A stretch of DNA of 64,000 nucleotides from Flavobacterium fluviatile (GTDB taxonomy: Bacteria; Bacteroidota; Bacteroidia; Flavobacteriales; Flavobacteriaceae). Where the stretch lies: NCBI RefSeq assembly GCF_010645065.1, contig NZ_JAADZW010000004.1:141087-205086 (forward strand), in the 5' to 3' direction. A model generated the notes under the pieces. That model did no database searches. It was not told where the DNA came from and was given only the letters and a program-made list of their open reading frames with translations. Positions 25,381 through 35,495 of this stretch are shown one piece after another. Position numbers and translations under genes: made by a program. Each line of letters opens with the position of its first letter. Within the stretch, counting starts at the first letter, position 1.

Positions 25381-26031
25381 TATCAATATTATTTATTAAA
25401 AGCGCTTTCATTAGCGCTTTTTTTTATTATTTATTTTTTCTATTATATGTTTAAAATTATAATTTTAATAAATAAAAAGTAACCTTCATAAAACGATTTT
25501 AAGACATTTTCTAATTACTTTCGATTCATTTATCATCTTTCTAAAAATAGTTAAATAGGAAGCTTTATTTTGATTTTATGATCCATTTCATGCTCTTTTA
25601 ATGCTTATCAACATTGAATTGTTGATAAAGTTAAAAAGAGATTTTATTTTCATTTAATTCAGCAAATAAACTTCAAAAATTCTATTTTCTACAAGCATCA
25701 ATTTTATTTATCAACTAATTTAAATTTTAATATTTTAATTATTATTTATAAAAACTATCATTTTTTAAAAATTTATAGCTTATTATAATTAAAATTAACC
25801 TCCATAAATTAATTTTAAGACCACTTTTAATTTCTTTTATGTCATTAATCATCTTTTGAATTATTATTGATTTAATAGCCTTATTTTAATTTCTAACCTC
25901 AATTTTGTCAGTTTAACGGGTTGTTAACATTCAATTGTTTATAAAGTCCGTATTTTTATCTAAAGGTCAAATATGAAATTTTATAATTCAGAAAAGAGTA
26001 TCTTTATTAATCACTTTTAAATTTTAATATT
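25381..26031 (+). other. Gene-free stretch holding a diverged duplicated leader
   Basis: No gene is seen. Two diverged direct copies lie at about 25481-25734 and 25797-26031 (offset 316 at the start, 297 at the end). Shared words include AACCTTCATAAA/AACCTCCATAAA, ATTTTAAGAC, AATTGTTGATAAAGT/AATTGTTTATAAAGT and TTAAATTTTAATATT. The second copy runs straight into the ATG of the YtxH gene; in the first that place reads TTTTAA. The first copy has TTATCAACA (25605) and TGTTGATAA (25620) as a perfect inverted pair with a 6-base spacer. Confidence 0.6.
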
Positions 26032-26358
26032 ATGTCAAACAATACAAATACGATTGCAGCAATTTTAGCCGGTGCAGCAGTAGGAGCGGCGATAGGAATT
26101 TTGTTAGCTCCGGACAAAGGTTCAAACACAAGAGCAAAAATTAAAGAAAATCTGGGAGATACTGCCCACAATTTAAAAGATTCCTTTGAAGCAAGTTCAG
26201 AATTTTTACGTGAAAAATTCACAAGTGCTACACAAAATCTTGATGGAACTTTTGATGAGTTACTATCAAAAGTTAGTCATAAAACAGAAGAAGTTATTTC
26301 TTTTTTAGAATCTAAATTAGCTGATTTAAAAACTCAAAACGCTAAATACCAGAAATAA
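26032..26358 (+). CDS. YtxH domain-containing protein
   Basis: A 108-residue protein. A glycine/alanine-rich hydrophobic segment (ILAGAAVGAAIGILLAPDKG, residues about 10-29) is followed by a charged amphipathic helical tail, the YtxH layout. The family is linked to envelope or general stress in Firmicutes and is common in Bacteroidota. It lies behind the duplicated leader and is closed by a terminator, so it is monocistronic. Confidence 0.85.
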   Translation: MSNNTNTIAAILAGAAVGAAIGILLAPDKGSNTRAKIKENLGDTAHNLKDSFEASSEFLREKFTSATQNLDGTFDELLSKVSHKTEEVISFLESKLADLKTQNAKYQK

Positions 26359-26382
26359 AAAAGAGGCAATTAAGCCTCTTTT
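26359..26382 (+). terminator. Terminator after the YtxH gene
   Basis: A 9-bp stem (AAAAGAGGC and GCCTCTTTT) then TCTTTTT. It also faces the convergent SPFH gene. Confidence 0.8.
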
Positions 26383-26396
26383 TCTTTTTAAAACTA

Positions 26397-27377
26397 TTAT
26401 TTAATTTCTGGTGTTATGTCATCTTCGTATCCGGATTGTGGTTGAATCGGTTTTGGTTTCTCTACTTTTTTATTTGTTTTTTTCATCATTTCACCAACCT
26501 GATTAGAAGCTGTAAACGATGCAACCATATTGTTTAACATGTCACTTCCGGCTTGTGGAGAGTTTGGTAACAAGATCAAATTAGAATTGGCATCAGCTCC
26601 AATTGCCTGTAGTGTATCATAATGCTGCGTTACTACAATCAGGGCAGAAGCTTCCTGAGAATTGATTCCCACATTGTTCAGAACTTCAACACTTTCTACT
26701 AATCCTCGTGCAATTTCACGACGCTGATCTGCAATACCCTGACCTTGTAAACGTTTACTTTCTGCTTCAGCTTTTGCTTTTGCGACGATTCTGATTCTTG
26801 AACTTTCAGCTTCAAATTCTGCTGCCGTTTTTTCTCTGTCTGCAGCGTTGATTCTGTTCATTGCATTTTTTACCTGGATATCCGGATCAATATCGGTAAC
26901 CAAAGTATTGATGATATCATATCCATATGTTGACATTGCTTCGTTTAACTCACGTTTTACTGCAACTGCAATATCATCTTTTCTTTCAAAAACATCATCT
27001 AATTTTAGTTTAGGAACTTCGGCACGAACCACATCAAATACATATGAAGTAATCTGATCATGTGGATATTCAAGCTTGTAAAAAGCTTCATAAACCTTTT
27101 CCTGAATTACTTTAAACTGAACCGAAACTTTCATTTTGATAAAAACGTTGTCTCTGGTTTTGGTTTCGATGATTACATCTAACTGTTGAATCTTAAGATT
27201 TACGCGCCCTGCAATTCTGTCAACTACCGGAATTTTAAGTTGCAACCCGGAATTTCTAACACTTTGAAATTTTCCAAATCTTTCAATAATTACAGAGGAT
27301 TGTTGTTTTACTGTAAAGAATGATGATAGGAAAATAAAGAATGCAATTACAAAAATGATAATGAAAGGGATACTCAT
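26397..27377 (-). CDS. SPFH/Band 7 (stomatin-like) membrane protein
   Basis: A 326-residue protein with one N-terminal membrane helix (about 3-21) and then the Band 7 domain (FFTVKQQSSVIIERFGKF through VVRAEVPKLKLDDVFERKD, about 22-190). A coiled-coil stretch rich in Ala/Glu/Lys (about 195-245) and a Pro-rich tail follow. SPFH proteins form large oligomeric rings and organise membrane domains or proteases. Without an NfeD or HflC partner next door the subtype stays open. Confidence 0.9.
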   Translation of the reverse strand: MSIPFIIIFVIAFFIFLSSFFTVKQQSSVIIERFGKFQSVRNSGLQLKIPVVDRIAGRVNLKIQQLDVIIETKTRDNVFIKMKVSVQFKVIQEKVYEAFYKLEYPHDQITSYVFDVVRAEVPKLKLDDVFERKDDIAVAVKRELNEAMSTYGYDIINTLVTDIDPDIQVKNAMNRINAADREKTAAEFEAESSRIRIVAKAKAEAESKRLQGQGIADQRREIARGLVESVEVLNNVGINSQEASALIVVTQHYDTLQAIGADANSNLILLPNSPQAGSDMLNNMVASFTASNQVGEMMKKTNKKVEKPKPIQPQSGYEDDITPEIK

Positions 27378-27453
27378 AATGATATTGATTTAAGTTTTTA
27401 TTGGTTGCTCAAATTACGAAATTTCTTCTTATTTATTTTTTTAAAGCATAAAA

Positions 27454-27490
27454 AAACGTCAGGCTCATTTCTCAATGTTTCCTGACGTTT
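27454..27490 (-). terminator. Terminator after gltX
   Basis: A 10-bp stem (AAACGTCAGG and CCTGACGTTT) with A/T flanks. Confidence 0.8.
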
Positions 27491-27512
27491 CTATTTTTAT
27501 TATTAAAATTAT

Positions 27513-29018
27513 TTATAAAGTAGCAATCGCTTTCTGAATTCTCGAAATAGTTTCTTCTTTTCCGATGATTTCCACAATGTCAAATAGGTGAGGACCTTTT
27601 AATGCTCCAACTAAACTAAGTCTGAAAGGCTGCATCACTTTACCCATTCCAATTTCGTTTTTAGTTAACCAATCTTTTACGATTGCTTCGATATTTGCTG
27701 AATCAAAACCATCAATATATTCAAGTGTTGAAATCAATTCCTGCATTAAAACTGGAGTTTCTTCTTTCCAGTTTTTACTTGCTTTTTCATCATAAGTTGT
27801 TGGCGTCTGGAAAAAGAAATCTGTTAAATCCCAAAAATCTGAAACGAAATTTGCTCTTTCTTTAATCAAAGAAACAATTCTTGTAACGTCATATTTAGAA
27901 ACATCAACACCTTTTTCAACTAAAATAGGAGTGAAGTCCTTCGCTAAATCAGCATCATTTTGTTTGATTAAATATTGGTGATTAAACCATTTGTTCTTTT
28001 CAGGATCAAATTTAGCTCCGGCTTTGTGAACTCGGTTTAAGTCAAAAGCTTCAACTAATTCATCAAGAGAAAATAATTCTTTATCAGTTCCGTCATTCCA
28101 ACCTAAAAGAGCAAGGAAGTTTACAACAGCTTCCGGGAAAAATCCGTTTTCTCTGTAACCAGATGAGATGCCTTCTTCTGTTTTCCATTCTAATGGGAAT
28201 ACCGGGAAACCTAATTTATCACCATCTCTTTTAGATAATTTACCATTTCCAACAGGTTTTAAAATCAAAGGTAAATGTGCAAATTCCGGAGCATCCCAGC
28301 CAAATGCTCTGTATAATAAAACGTGAAGTGGCATAGAAGGCAGCCATTCTTCACCACGAATTACATGTGAAGTTTCCATCAAATGATCATCCACAATATT
28401 GGCTAAGTGATACGTTGGCATTCCGTCACTTTTGAACAAAACTTTATCATCAAGTAAATTGGTTTCGAATTTAACATCGCCACGAATAATGTCTTTTAAA
28501 TGTAAAGTTTCATCAACCGGAGTTTTAAAACGGATTACATAATGCTCTCCATTTGCAATTCTTTTAGCAGTTTCTTCTGCAGAAATTACTAACGAAGTAT
28601 CTAATTTTTCACGGTTGTGATGATTGTAAATAAATGTTTTTCCTTCTGCTTCGTGCTGCTTTCTGTGAGCATCTAAAGCTTCCGGAGTATCAAAAGCATA
28701 ATATGCCCAACCCGAATTGATCAGTTGATCTGCATATTTTTGGTATAATTCTTTACGATCGCTTTGTCTGTATGGACCAAATTTTTCGTTCTTTCCAACA
28801 GTTTCTTCAGGAGCAATTCCTAACCATTCCAATGCTTCCATTATATATTCTTCAGCACCTGGAACAAAACGAGTCTGATCTGTATCTTCAATTCTTAAGT
28901 AGAATACACCATTATTTTTTTTGGCAAATAAATAATTAAACAGGGCAGTACGAACTCCGCCAATATGTAATGGTCCTGTTGGACTTGGTGCAAAACGCAC
29001 ACGAACTTGCTTTGACAT
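27513..29018 (-). CDS. gltX: Glutamyl-tRNA synthetase
   Basis: A 501-residue class I synthetase. The HIGH motif is FAPSPTGPLHIGGVRTALF (residues about 8-26) and the KMSKS motif is GKLSKRDGDKLGF. The C-terminal helical domain is of normal length. It charges tRNA-Glu. glnS lies only 2.1 kb away, so both Gln and Glu charging enzymes are in this neighbourhood. Confidence 0.95.
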   Translation of the reverse strand: MSKQVRVRFAPSPTGPLHIGGVRTALFNYLFAKKNNGVFYLRIEDTDQTRFVPGAEEYIMEALEWLGIAPEETVGKNEKFGPYRQSDRKELYQKYADQLINSGWAYYAFDTPEALDAHRKQHEAEGKTFIYNHHNREKLDTSLVISAEETAKRIANGEHYVIRFKTPVDETLHLKDIIRGDVKFETNLLDDKVLFKSDGMPTYHLANIVDDHLMETSHVIRGEEWLPSMPLHVLLYRAFGWDAPEFAHLPLILKPVGNGKLSKRDGDKLGFPVFPLEWKTEEGISSGYRENGFFPEAVVNFLALLGWNDGTDKELFSLDELVEAFDLNRVHKAGAKFDPEKNKWFNHQYLIKQNDADLAKDFTPILVEKGVDVSKYDVTRIVSLIKERANFVSDFWDLTDFFFQTPTTYDEKASKNWKEETPVLMQELISTLEYIDGFDSANIEAIVKDWLTKNEIGMGKVMQPFRLSLVGALKGPHLFDIVEIIGKEETISRIQKAIATL

Positions 29019-29035
29019 TTGTATAAATTTTGATG

Positions 29036-29043
29036 CAAAGATA
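29036..29043 (-). promoter_or_regulatory. Candidate -7 box (TATCTTTG) of gltX
   Basis: The minus-strand TATCTTTG matches TAnnTTTG, 17 bases before the gltX ATG. Confidence 0.5.
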
Positions 29044-29180
29044 CAACTCTGAATTAGAAAATTAGAAAATGTGTTTAATGAGATAATGTCTTGTCTGAAG
29101 CTTAATTGACTAATTTTCTAATTAATCATTATCTAATTAAAATTACTACTTTTATAGGTTATAAATTAAACAGATTCATT

Positions 29181-32100
29181 TTGAAAACAACATCTGCCAT
29201 ATATCAAAAGCTGGAAGCTTTTATTAAAAAATATTACACCAATGAATTGATAAAAGGAGCACTTCTTTTTATTGGTTTTGGTCTTTTGTATTTTTTGTTT
29301 ACGCTTTTTATTGAATACTTTCTTTGGTTAAAACCTCTTGGAAGAACACTTTTATTCTGGCTTTTTATCGGGGTAGAAGTTTTTCTTTTGTTTCGTTTTA
29401 TTATGTTTCCAATTTTTAAACTATTCAAACTTCAAAAAGGAATAGATTATAATCAGGCTTCGGCAATTATTGGAAACCATTTTACGGAAGTAAGTGATAA
29501 GCTGACGAACTTTTTGCAGCTTTCGTCTTCTGAGAATTCAGCTGAAAGTTCAGAATTGATGTTAGCTTCAATTGAGCAAAAAGCAAATTCATTGCAACCA
29601 ATTCCGTTTGGAAATGCAATCAATTTTAATTCAAACAGAAAATATTTACCATTGGCACTTGTTCCGGTTTTGCTTTTTGCGGTGTTTTATATTTCCGGAA
29701 ACAGTAATATTATTTCTCAAAGTTTAAATAGGGTAGTACATTTTAATGCGACGTTTTTACCTCCGGCACCATTCAAATTTGTAGTGCTGAATCAAAATTT
29801 ACAGACAGAACAGAATAAAGATTTTATTATAAAAATGGAATCAATAGGAAACGTTGTACCCGAAAATGTAATGATTCATATTGGTGATGAAAGTTATTTT
29901 ATGGAATCTTCTCAACCGGGAAAGTTTGAATTCAAAATAGAAAAACCGGTTGAAAATCTTTCATTTTCTTTTGAAGGAAATTCAGTTTCATCTGAAGAAT
30001 ACGAATTAAAAGTAATCACTGTTCCATCAATTGCCAACTTCGAAATGGTTCTGAATTTTCCATCATACTTAAAAAAGAAATCAGAAACAATTCAGGGAAC
30101 CGGAAATGCTATCGTTCCCGAAGGTACTTTGGTAACCTGGAAAATGCACACTCAGGCGACTCAGGAAATTATTTGGAAGAATGAAAACTCAGTTTTTAAG
30201 TTTAACAAGTCAGAATATGAGTTTAAATTGAGTAAAAATATAGCTCAAAATACAGAATATCAAATTCTTACTTCGAATAATAAGATTAAAAACTACGAGA
30301 AATTAGACTATCAGCTGTCTGTTATCAAAGATCAGCATCCAACAATTACTGTAGCACCTGCGCCAGACAGTTTGAAGCTAGATAAGAATTATGTTTTAGG
30401 AAGACTTGGTGATGACTATGGTTTATCTAAATTACAGATTGTTTATTATGAGCGTAACAAACCACATACTGCAAAACGCGGAACCATTCCTGTAAAGCAA
30501 GCAATATTCGATCAGTTCGTTTTTAACTTCCCGAGCAATCTTGCAGTAGAAGAAGGAGTATCTTATGAATACTATTTTGAGATTTTTGATAACGATGCGC
30601 CACATGGTTTTAAGAGAACAAAGTCTTCTGTTTTTTCAGACAGAGTTGCTACAACGGATGAAATTCAGGATGCAGAATTGCAACAGCAAAATCAAAATAT
30701 CAATAGTTTAGAGAAATCGTTAAAGAATCAGGAAAAACAGTTTTCTGAAATGGATAAAATCCAGAACACAGGAAAAGAAAAAAATAATCTGGAGTTTAAA
30801 GATCAGCAAAAAGTAAATGATTTTATCAAACGTCAGAAACAACAAGACGAAATGATGAAGCAGTTTGCTGAGAAAATGAACAAGAATTTAGACAAATTCA
30901 AAGACGACAAAAAGGATAAAACGGCTGAAGATTTACAAAAGCGTTTAGAGAATGCAGATAAAGATTTAGAGAAAAATCAAAAATTATTGGATGAATTAAA
31001 GAATCTAAATGATAAATTAAACAGCGAAGAGTTGTTTGATAAAATGGAAAAGTTTAAGCAAATCAGCAAAAATCAATCCAGAAATTTAGAACAATTAGTT
31101 GAATTAACCAAAAGATTTTATGTAGAAAAGAAAGCTGAACAAGTTGCAGAAAAGTTAGATAAGCTTGCAGAAAAACAAGAACAGCTTTCTAATAAAGATA
31201 AAGAAAACACTTCTGAAAAACAGGAAGAGATCAATAAAACATTTGATAAAATTCAGGAGGATTTAAAAGAACTGAAAGAAGAAAACAACAGTTTAAAATC
31301 GCCTTTGGATATTCCGAAAGATGCTTCCAAAGAAAAAGATGTAGAAAATGATTTGAATAAAGCTTCAGAAGAATTAAATAAGAAGAATACTTCTTCGGCT
31401 AAGCCAAAACAAAAAAGTGCTTCAAAGAAAATGAAGTCTATGGCAGAGCAAATGAGTTCAAGTATGGAAGGCGGAGAGCAAGAACAATTAGAAGAAGATG
31501 TTGCAATGCTTCGTCAGATACTGGATAATCTTCTGGCTTATTCTTTATCCCAGGAGAATGTAATGAAGCAATTTAAGTCTATGAAATTAGGTTCTTCTAT
31601 ATATACTAAAAATATAAAAATACAGCAAAATTTAAAACAACAGTTCAGACATGTTGATGATAGTTTGTTTGCATTGTCCCTACGTAACCCAAAAGTAGCA
31701 GAAGATGTAACCAAAGAAATTGGAAATGTTCAATATAATGTTGACAAAGCTATTGAATCTTTGACAGATGTACAGGTTCCAAAAGGAGTTTCGCATCAGC
31801 AATACGCTGTTTCATCTGCAAACAAATTAGCCGATTTTTTGAGTGATCTTTTGAATAACATGCAGATGCAGATGTCTAAACCGGGAATGGGAAAACCAAA
31901 ACCAGGAAACGGTCAAGGAATGCAGTTACCTGATATTATTCAAAAGCAAAAAGGTCTTGCCGATAAAATGAAAGACGGAATGAAACCGGGAGATAAACCG
32001 GGAGATAAACCGGGTCAAGGTCAGGGTCAAAAACCGGGACAAGGACAAAGTGGTCAGGGTAAAGATGGAAAAGAAGGTCAGGGAAATAGTGGTAATAATG

Positions 32101-32576
32101 GTTCTTCCGGGAAAGATGGCAAAAACGGTAAAGGTGAGAAGAACAGTAAAGAAGGTGATGACGGAGAAGGAGATGCTGAAAAGATAATGGAGATTTATAA
32201 AGAGCAGGTAAAACTTCGTGAAGCTTTGCAAAAAGAATTGGCCAAAAAAGGATTAGATTCTCAGGGAAGATCTGTAATCGATCAAATGAAACAATCAGAA
32301 AAGCAACTTTTGAATAAAGGATTTAAGAATGAGAACCTTCAAAGAATCTTAAACATTCAGCAGGAACTATTAAAATTAAATAATGCAGTTCAGCAACAAG
32401 GTCAGGATACGAAGCGTCAATCTGAAACAAGTAAGAATGAATTCTCTAATCGTTCAAATGCGTTACCAGGCATATTAACTGATTATTTAAATAGTGTAGA
32501 AATTTTAAATAGACAATCACTACCTTTACGCTCAAATTTTAATCAAAAGGTTCAGGAATATTTTAATACAAAATGA
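29181..32576 (+). CDS. DUF4175 family large membrane protein
   Basis: About 1131 residues from a TTG at 29181 (start MKTTSAIYQKLEAF). No ATG lies near this position, and a -7-like TACTTTTA at 29147-29154 favours this start over the TTG 25 codons earlier. Two N-terminal membrane helices and one near residue 155 precede an extracytoplasmic beta-rich region (about 190-500). Long Lys/Glu/Gln coiled coils (500-830) and a low-complexity Gly/Lys/Pro/Gln stretch (about 925-985) follow. Function unknown. ybeY overlaps its stop by four bases (ATGA). Confidence 0.85.
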   Translation: MKTTSAIYQKLEAFIKKYYTNELIKGALLFIGFGLLYFLFTLFIEYFLWLKPLGRTLLFWLFIGVEVFLLFRFIMFPIFKLFKLQKGIDYNQASAIIGNHFTEVSDKLTNFLQLSSSENSAESSELMLASIEQKANSLQPIPFGNAINFNSNRKYLPLALVPVLLFAVFYISGNSNIISQSLNRVVHFNATFLPPAPFKFVVLNQNLQTEQNKDFIIKMESIGNVVPENVMIHIGDESYFMESSQPGKFEFKIEKPVENLSFSFEGNSVSSEEYELKVITVPSIANFEMVLNFPSYLKKKSETIQGTGNAIVPEGTLVTWKMHTQATQEIIWKNENSVFKFNKSEYEFKLSKNIAQNTEYQILTSNNKIKNYEKLDYQLSVIKDQHPTITVAPAPDSLKLDKNYVLGRLGDDYGLSKLQIVYYERNKPHTAKRGTIPVKQAIFDQFVFNFPSNLAVEEGVSYEYYFEIFDNDAPHGFKRTKSSVFSDRVATTDEIQDAELQQQNQNINSLEKSLKNQEKQFSEMDKIQNTGKEKNNLEFKDQQKVNDFIKRQKQQDEMMKQFAEKMNKNLDKFKDDKKDKTAEDLQKRLENADKDLEKNQKLLDELKNLNDKLNSEELFDKMEKFKQISKNQSRNLEQLVELTKRFYVEKKAEQVAEKLDKLAEKQEQLSNKDKENTSEKQEEINKTFDKIQEDLKELKEENNSLKSPLDIPKDASKEKDVENDLNKASEELNKKNTSSAKPKQKSASKKMKSMAEQMSSSMEGGEQEQLEEDVAMLRQILDNLLAYSLSQENVMKQFKSMKLGSSIYTKNIKIQQNLKQQFRHVDDSLFALSLRNPKVAEDVTKEIGNVQYNVDKAIESLTDVQVPKGVSHQQYAVSSANKLADFLSDLLNNMQMQMSKPGMGKPKPGNGQGMQLPDIIQKQKGLADKMKDGMKPGDKPGDKPGQGQGQKPGQGQSGQGKDGKEGQGNSGNNGSSGKDGKNGKGEKNSKEGDDGEGDAEKIMEIYKEQVKLREALQKELAKKGLDSQGRSVIDQMKQSEKQLLNKGFKNENLQRILNIQQELLKLNNAVQQQGQDTKRQSETSKNEFSNRSNALPGILTDYLNSVEILNRQSLPLRSNFNQKVQEYFNTK

Positions 32577-32992
32577 TCAATTTTAATTACGAAACAGATT
32601 TTATTTTAGATAACGAAGAAGCCTTTACAAATTGGTTAAGTGCTGTAATTGTTTCTGAAAAGAAAAACGAAGGAGAGATAAACTATATTTTTTGTGATGA
32701 CGAATATCTTCATAAGATCAATGTAGAATATCTGGATCACGATACATTAACAGATATAATCAGTTTTGATTACACAGTTGGCAATGAGCTAAACGGAGAT
32801 ATTTTTGTTTCTGTAGAAAGGGTAGAAGATAATGCAAAAGATTTTAATGTTTCTTTTGAAGAAGAATTAAAACGAGTTCTGGTTCATGGTATATTACATT
32901 ATTGTGGTTATAAAGACAAAACAGAAAGCGATGCAGATTTGATGCGTTCAAAAGAAGATGAAAAAATAGCTATGTTCCACGTGGAACTATAG
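32573..32992 (+). CDS. ybeY: Endoribonuclease YbeY (rRNA maturation factor)
   Basis: A 139-residue protein. The metal motif reads HGILHYCGYKDKTE, where most bacteria have HGxLHxxGYDH; the third histidine is replaced, as I recall for other Bacteroidota. A DxxTDIISF-like segment (HDTLTDIISFDY) precedes it. YbeY takes part in 16S rRNA 3' processing and ribosome quality control. The last codons (MFHVEL) are written by a parS-like palindrome. Confidence 0.9.
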   Translation: MINFNYETDFILDNEEAFTNWLSAVIVSEKKNEGEINYIFCDDEYLHKINVEYLDHDTLTDIISFDYTVGNELNGDIFVSVERVEDNAKDFNVSFEEELKRVLVHGILHYCGYKDKTESDADLMRSKEDEKIAMFHVEL

Positions 32993-33229
32993 TTTATATT
33001 TTTTTAATCAAAAATTTTATGTTCCACGTGAAACATATTTTAATTGTGGTTTAATTTTTTTTATAATGTTCCACGTGAAACATTAAGTTTTAAATCCTTT
33101 TATTTTGATGATAGTTTCTCATGAAACGATTACTAATTTTAAACTTTATATGGTTCCACGTGGAACATAATAAATGTTTTTAAAACCTGAAATTTTAAAT
33201 AAAAAAAAACAACTGTTCCACGTGGAACA
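32973..33229. promoter_or_regulatory. Cluster of five parS-like ParB sites
   Basis: 16-bp palindromes matching TGTTnCACGTGnAACA: 32973-32988 (ends T, inside ybeY), 33020-33035 and 33067-33082 (both TGTTCCACGTGAAACA), 33152-33167 (first base G) and 33214-33229 (TGTTCCACGTGGAACA). A degenerate AGTTTCTCATGAAACG lies at 33113-33128. The known parS consensus TGTTNCACGTGAAACA is bound by ParB for chromosome partitioning. The five sites fall in 257 bp of otherwise gene-free DNA before mnmG. Confidence 0.85.
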
Positions 33230-33290
33230 AAAAAAATGAAATTTAATTCTGAGAACTGACTTAACCAGTTTTTAGAGAATAATAAAACAA

Positions 33291-35162
33291 ATGTTTTTAG
33301 AAGAATACGATGTTATTGTAGTTGGTGCCGGTCATGCAGGATCTGAAGCTGCGGCTGCGGCTGCGAACCTTGGATCAAAAACTTTATTGGTGACAATGAG
33401 TTTGCAGAATATTGCCCAGATGTCTTGCAATCCCGCTATGGGAGGAATTGCAAAAGGCCAGATCGTTCGCGAAATTGATGCGCTTGGAGGTTACTCCGGT
33501 ATTGTTTCAGACAGAACGGCGATTCAGTTTAAGATGTTGAATAAATCAAAAGGACCTGCAATGTGGTCGCCAAGAGTTCAGAGTGACAGAATGCGTTTTG
33601 CTGAAGAATGGAGAATGATGCTCGAGGGAACTCCAAATCTTGATTTCTACCAGGAAATGGTTAAAGGTTTGATTATTGATAACGGAAAAATAAAAGGAAT
33701 CAGAACTTCGCTTGGAGTTGAGATTCGTTCAAAATCTGTTGTTCTCACTAACGGAACTTTTCTAAACGGATTAATTCATATCGGGGATAAACAATTTGGT
33801 GGAGGCAGAGCGGGCGAGAGTGCCGCTTTCGGAATTACCGAAGATTTGGTTGCAGCAGGTTTTGAATCCGGAAGAATGAAAACAGGAACACCTCCAAGAG
33901 TAGATGGACGTTCTTTGGATTATTCGAAAATGAATGAAGAAAGAGGAGATGCGAAACCGGATAAGTTTTCGTATTCTGACTTTACGGTTCCGTTAACCCA
34001 ACAGAGATCTTGTCACATGACTTATACATCATTGGATGTTCATGATATTTTAAGATCAGGTTTTGATCGTTCGCCAATGTTTAATGGAAGAATAAAAAGT
34101 ATAGGTCCAAGATACTGTCCATCGATTGAAGATAAAATAAATCGTTTTGCAGATAAAGAAAGACATCAATTATTTGTGGAGCCTGAAGGATGGAAAACTT
34201 GTGAAGTTTACGTAAATGGATTTTCAACTTCGCTTCCGGAGGATATTCAGTTTAAAGCTTTACGTTCTGTAGCCGGTTTTGAAAATGTGAAATTTCTTCG
34301 TCCGGGCTATGCAATCGAATATGATTATTTTCCGCCAACACAATTAAAACATACTTTAGAAACAAAGCTTGTTGAAGGCTTATATTTTGCCGGACAAATA
34401 AACGGAACAACAGGATATGAAGAAGCAGCTTCGCAAGGTTTGATGGCCGGAATAAATGCACATTTAAAAGTTAATGAAAAAGCGCCGTTAATTTTGAAAC
34501 GTGATGAAGCGTATATTGGAGTTTTGATTGATGACTTAATTACGAAAGGGACAGAAGAACCTTATCGTATGTTTACATCAAGAGCAGAATACAGAACATT
34601 GTTGCGACAAGATAATGCCGATTTCAGATTGACACCACTATCATACGAAATAGGTTTAGCTTCTGAAGATCGTATGCGAAGAATGGAACATAAATTGAAT
34701 GAGTCTGAAAAGATGGTTGCTTTTTTTAAAGAAACAAGTGTTACCGTTGCAGAAGCTAATCCAATTTTGATTGAGAAAGAATCAGCTCCAATTTCGCAAG
34801 GAGATAAAATGTTTAAAGTTTTTTCGCGCCCACAAATTGAATTGGAAGATATGTTGAAATTTGAAAAAGTAGATGCTTATGTCAAAGAAAATAATCTGGA
34901 TGAAGAAATTGTAGAGCAAGCGGTGATACAGGTTAAATATTCCGGATATATCGAAAAAGAAAGAAATAATGCAGATAAACTAAATCGTTTAGAGGAAGTA
35001 AAAATCCCTGAGAATTTTGATTATCATAAAATAAAATCTATGTCTATCGAGGCAAAACAAAAATTAAGCAAAATTCGTCCGATTACAATTTCTCAGGCAT
35101 CCAGAATAAGCGGTGTTTCTCCAAGTGATATTTCTGTTCTTTTAATTTATATGGGCAGGTAA
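33291..35162 (+). CDS. mnmG: tRNA uridine-5-carboxymethylaminomethyl modification enzyme MnmG (GidA)
   Basis: A 623-residue FAD enzyme. The FAD-binding motif [16 protein letters not shown] is at about 11-26. Family blocks such as [32 protein letters not shown] and [16 protein letters not shown] are present, with the C-terminal helical domain. With MnmE it makes the cmnm5U modification at the wobble position of tRNAs. mnmG/gidA is near the origin in many bacteria, which fits the parS cluster just upstream. Confidence 0.97.
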   Translation: MFLEEYDVIVVGAGHAGSEAAAAAANLGSKTLLVTMSLQNIAQMSCNPAMGGIAKGQIVREIDALGGYSGIVSDRTAIQFKMLNKSKGPAMWSPRVQSDRMRFAEEWRMMLEGTPNLDFYQEMVKGLIIDNGKIKGIRTSLGVEIRSKSVVLTNGTFLNGLIHIGDKQFGGGRAGESAAFGITEDLVAAGFESGRMKTGTPPRVDGRSLDYSKMNEERGDAKPDKFSYSDFTVPLTQQRSCHMTYTSLDVHDILRSGFDRSPMFNGRIKSIGPRYCPSIEDKINRFADKERHQLFVEPEGWKTCEVYVNGFSTSLPEDIQFKALRSVAGFENVKFLRPGYAIEYDYFPPTQLKHTLETKLVEGLYFAGQINGTTGYEEAASQGLMAGINAHLKVNEKAPLILKRDEAYIGVLIDDLITKGTEEPYRMFTSRAEYRTLLRQDNADFRLTPLSYEIGLASEDRMRRMEHKLNESEKMVAFFKETSVTVAEANPILIEKESAPISQGDKMFKVFSRPQIELEDMLKFEKVDAYVKENNLDEEIVEQAVIQVKYSGYIEKERNNADKLNRLEEVKIPENFDYHKIKSMSIEAKQKLSKIRPITISQASRISGVSPSDISVLLIYMGR

Positions 35163-35227
35163 TAAAGTTTCAAGTTTCAGGTTTCAGGTTTTGGTTTGAA
35201 CCTGAAATTTTGTTTTTTTTTGATTGC

Positions 35228-35282
35228 AGTTTCAGGTGAAACTTGAAAGCTGAACCAATTTCAAATTGTTCCACGTGAAACC
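35228..35282. promoter_or_regulatory. Outlying parS-like sites after mnmG
   Basis: TGTTCCACGTGAAACC at 35267-35282 differs from the parS consensus only in the last base. AGTTTCAGGTGAAACT at 35228-35243 has one change in the core. The surrounding 333-base spacer (35163-35495) also holds a terminator-like CAGGTT...AACCTG hairpin before a T run and nothing else recognised. Confidence 0.6.
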
Positions 35283-35495
35283 ATTTTGAAATAATTTAAA
35301 TAACAATAGTTGAAAGAGTTTTTATTAGAAGATAAAGTATAATAATTTCAATTTGAATAACTGGTGTGCGAATAATGAAAAACAGCAGTTAAAATAAATT
35401 TGAAAAAAATAAAGAATTTAAATAAAAAGATCCTAAGAGATTTTCATTTTTAGTGTTTCTTATGAATTAAACCAAAAAATAACCAGAATAAAAAA

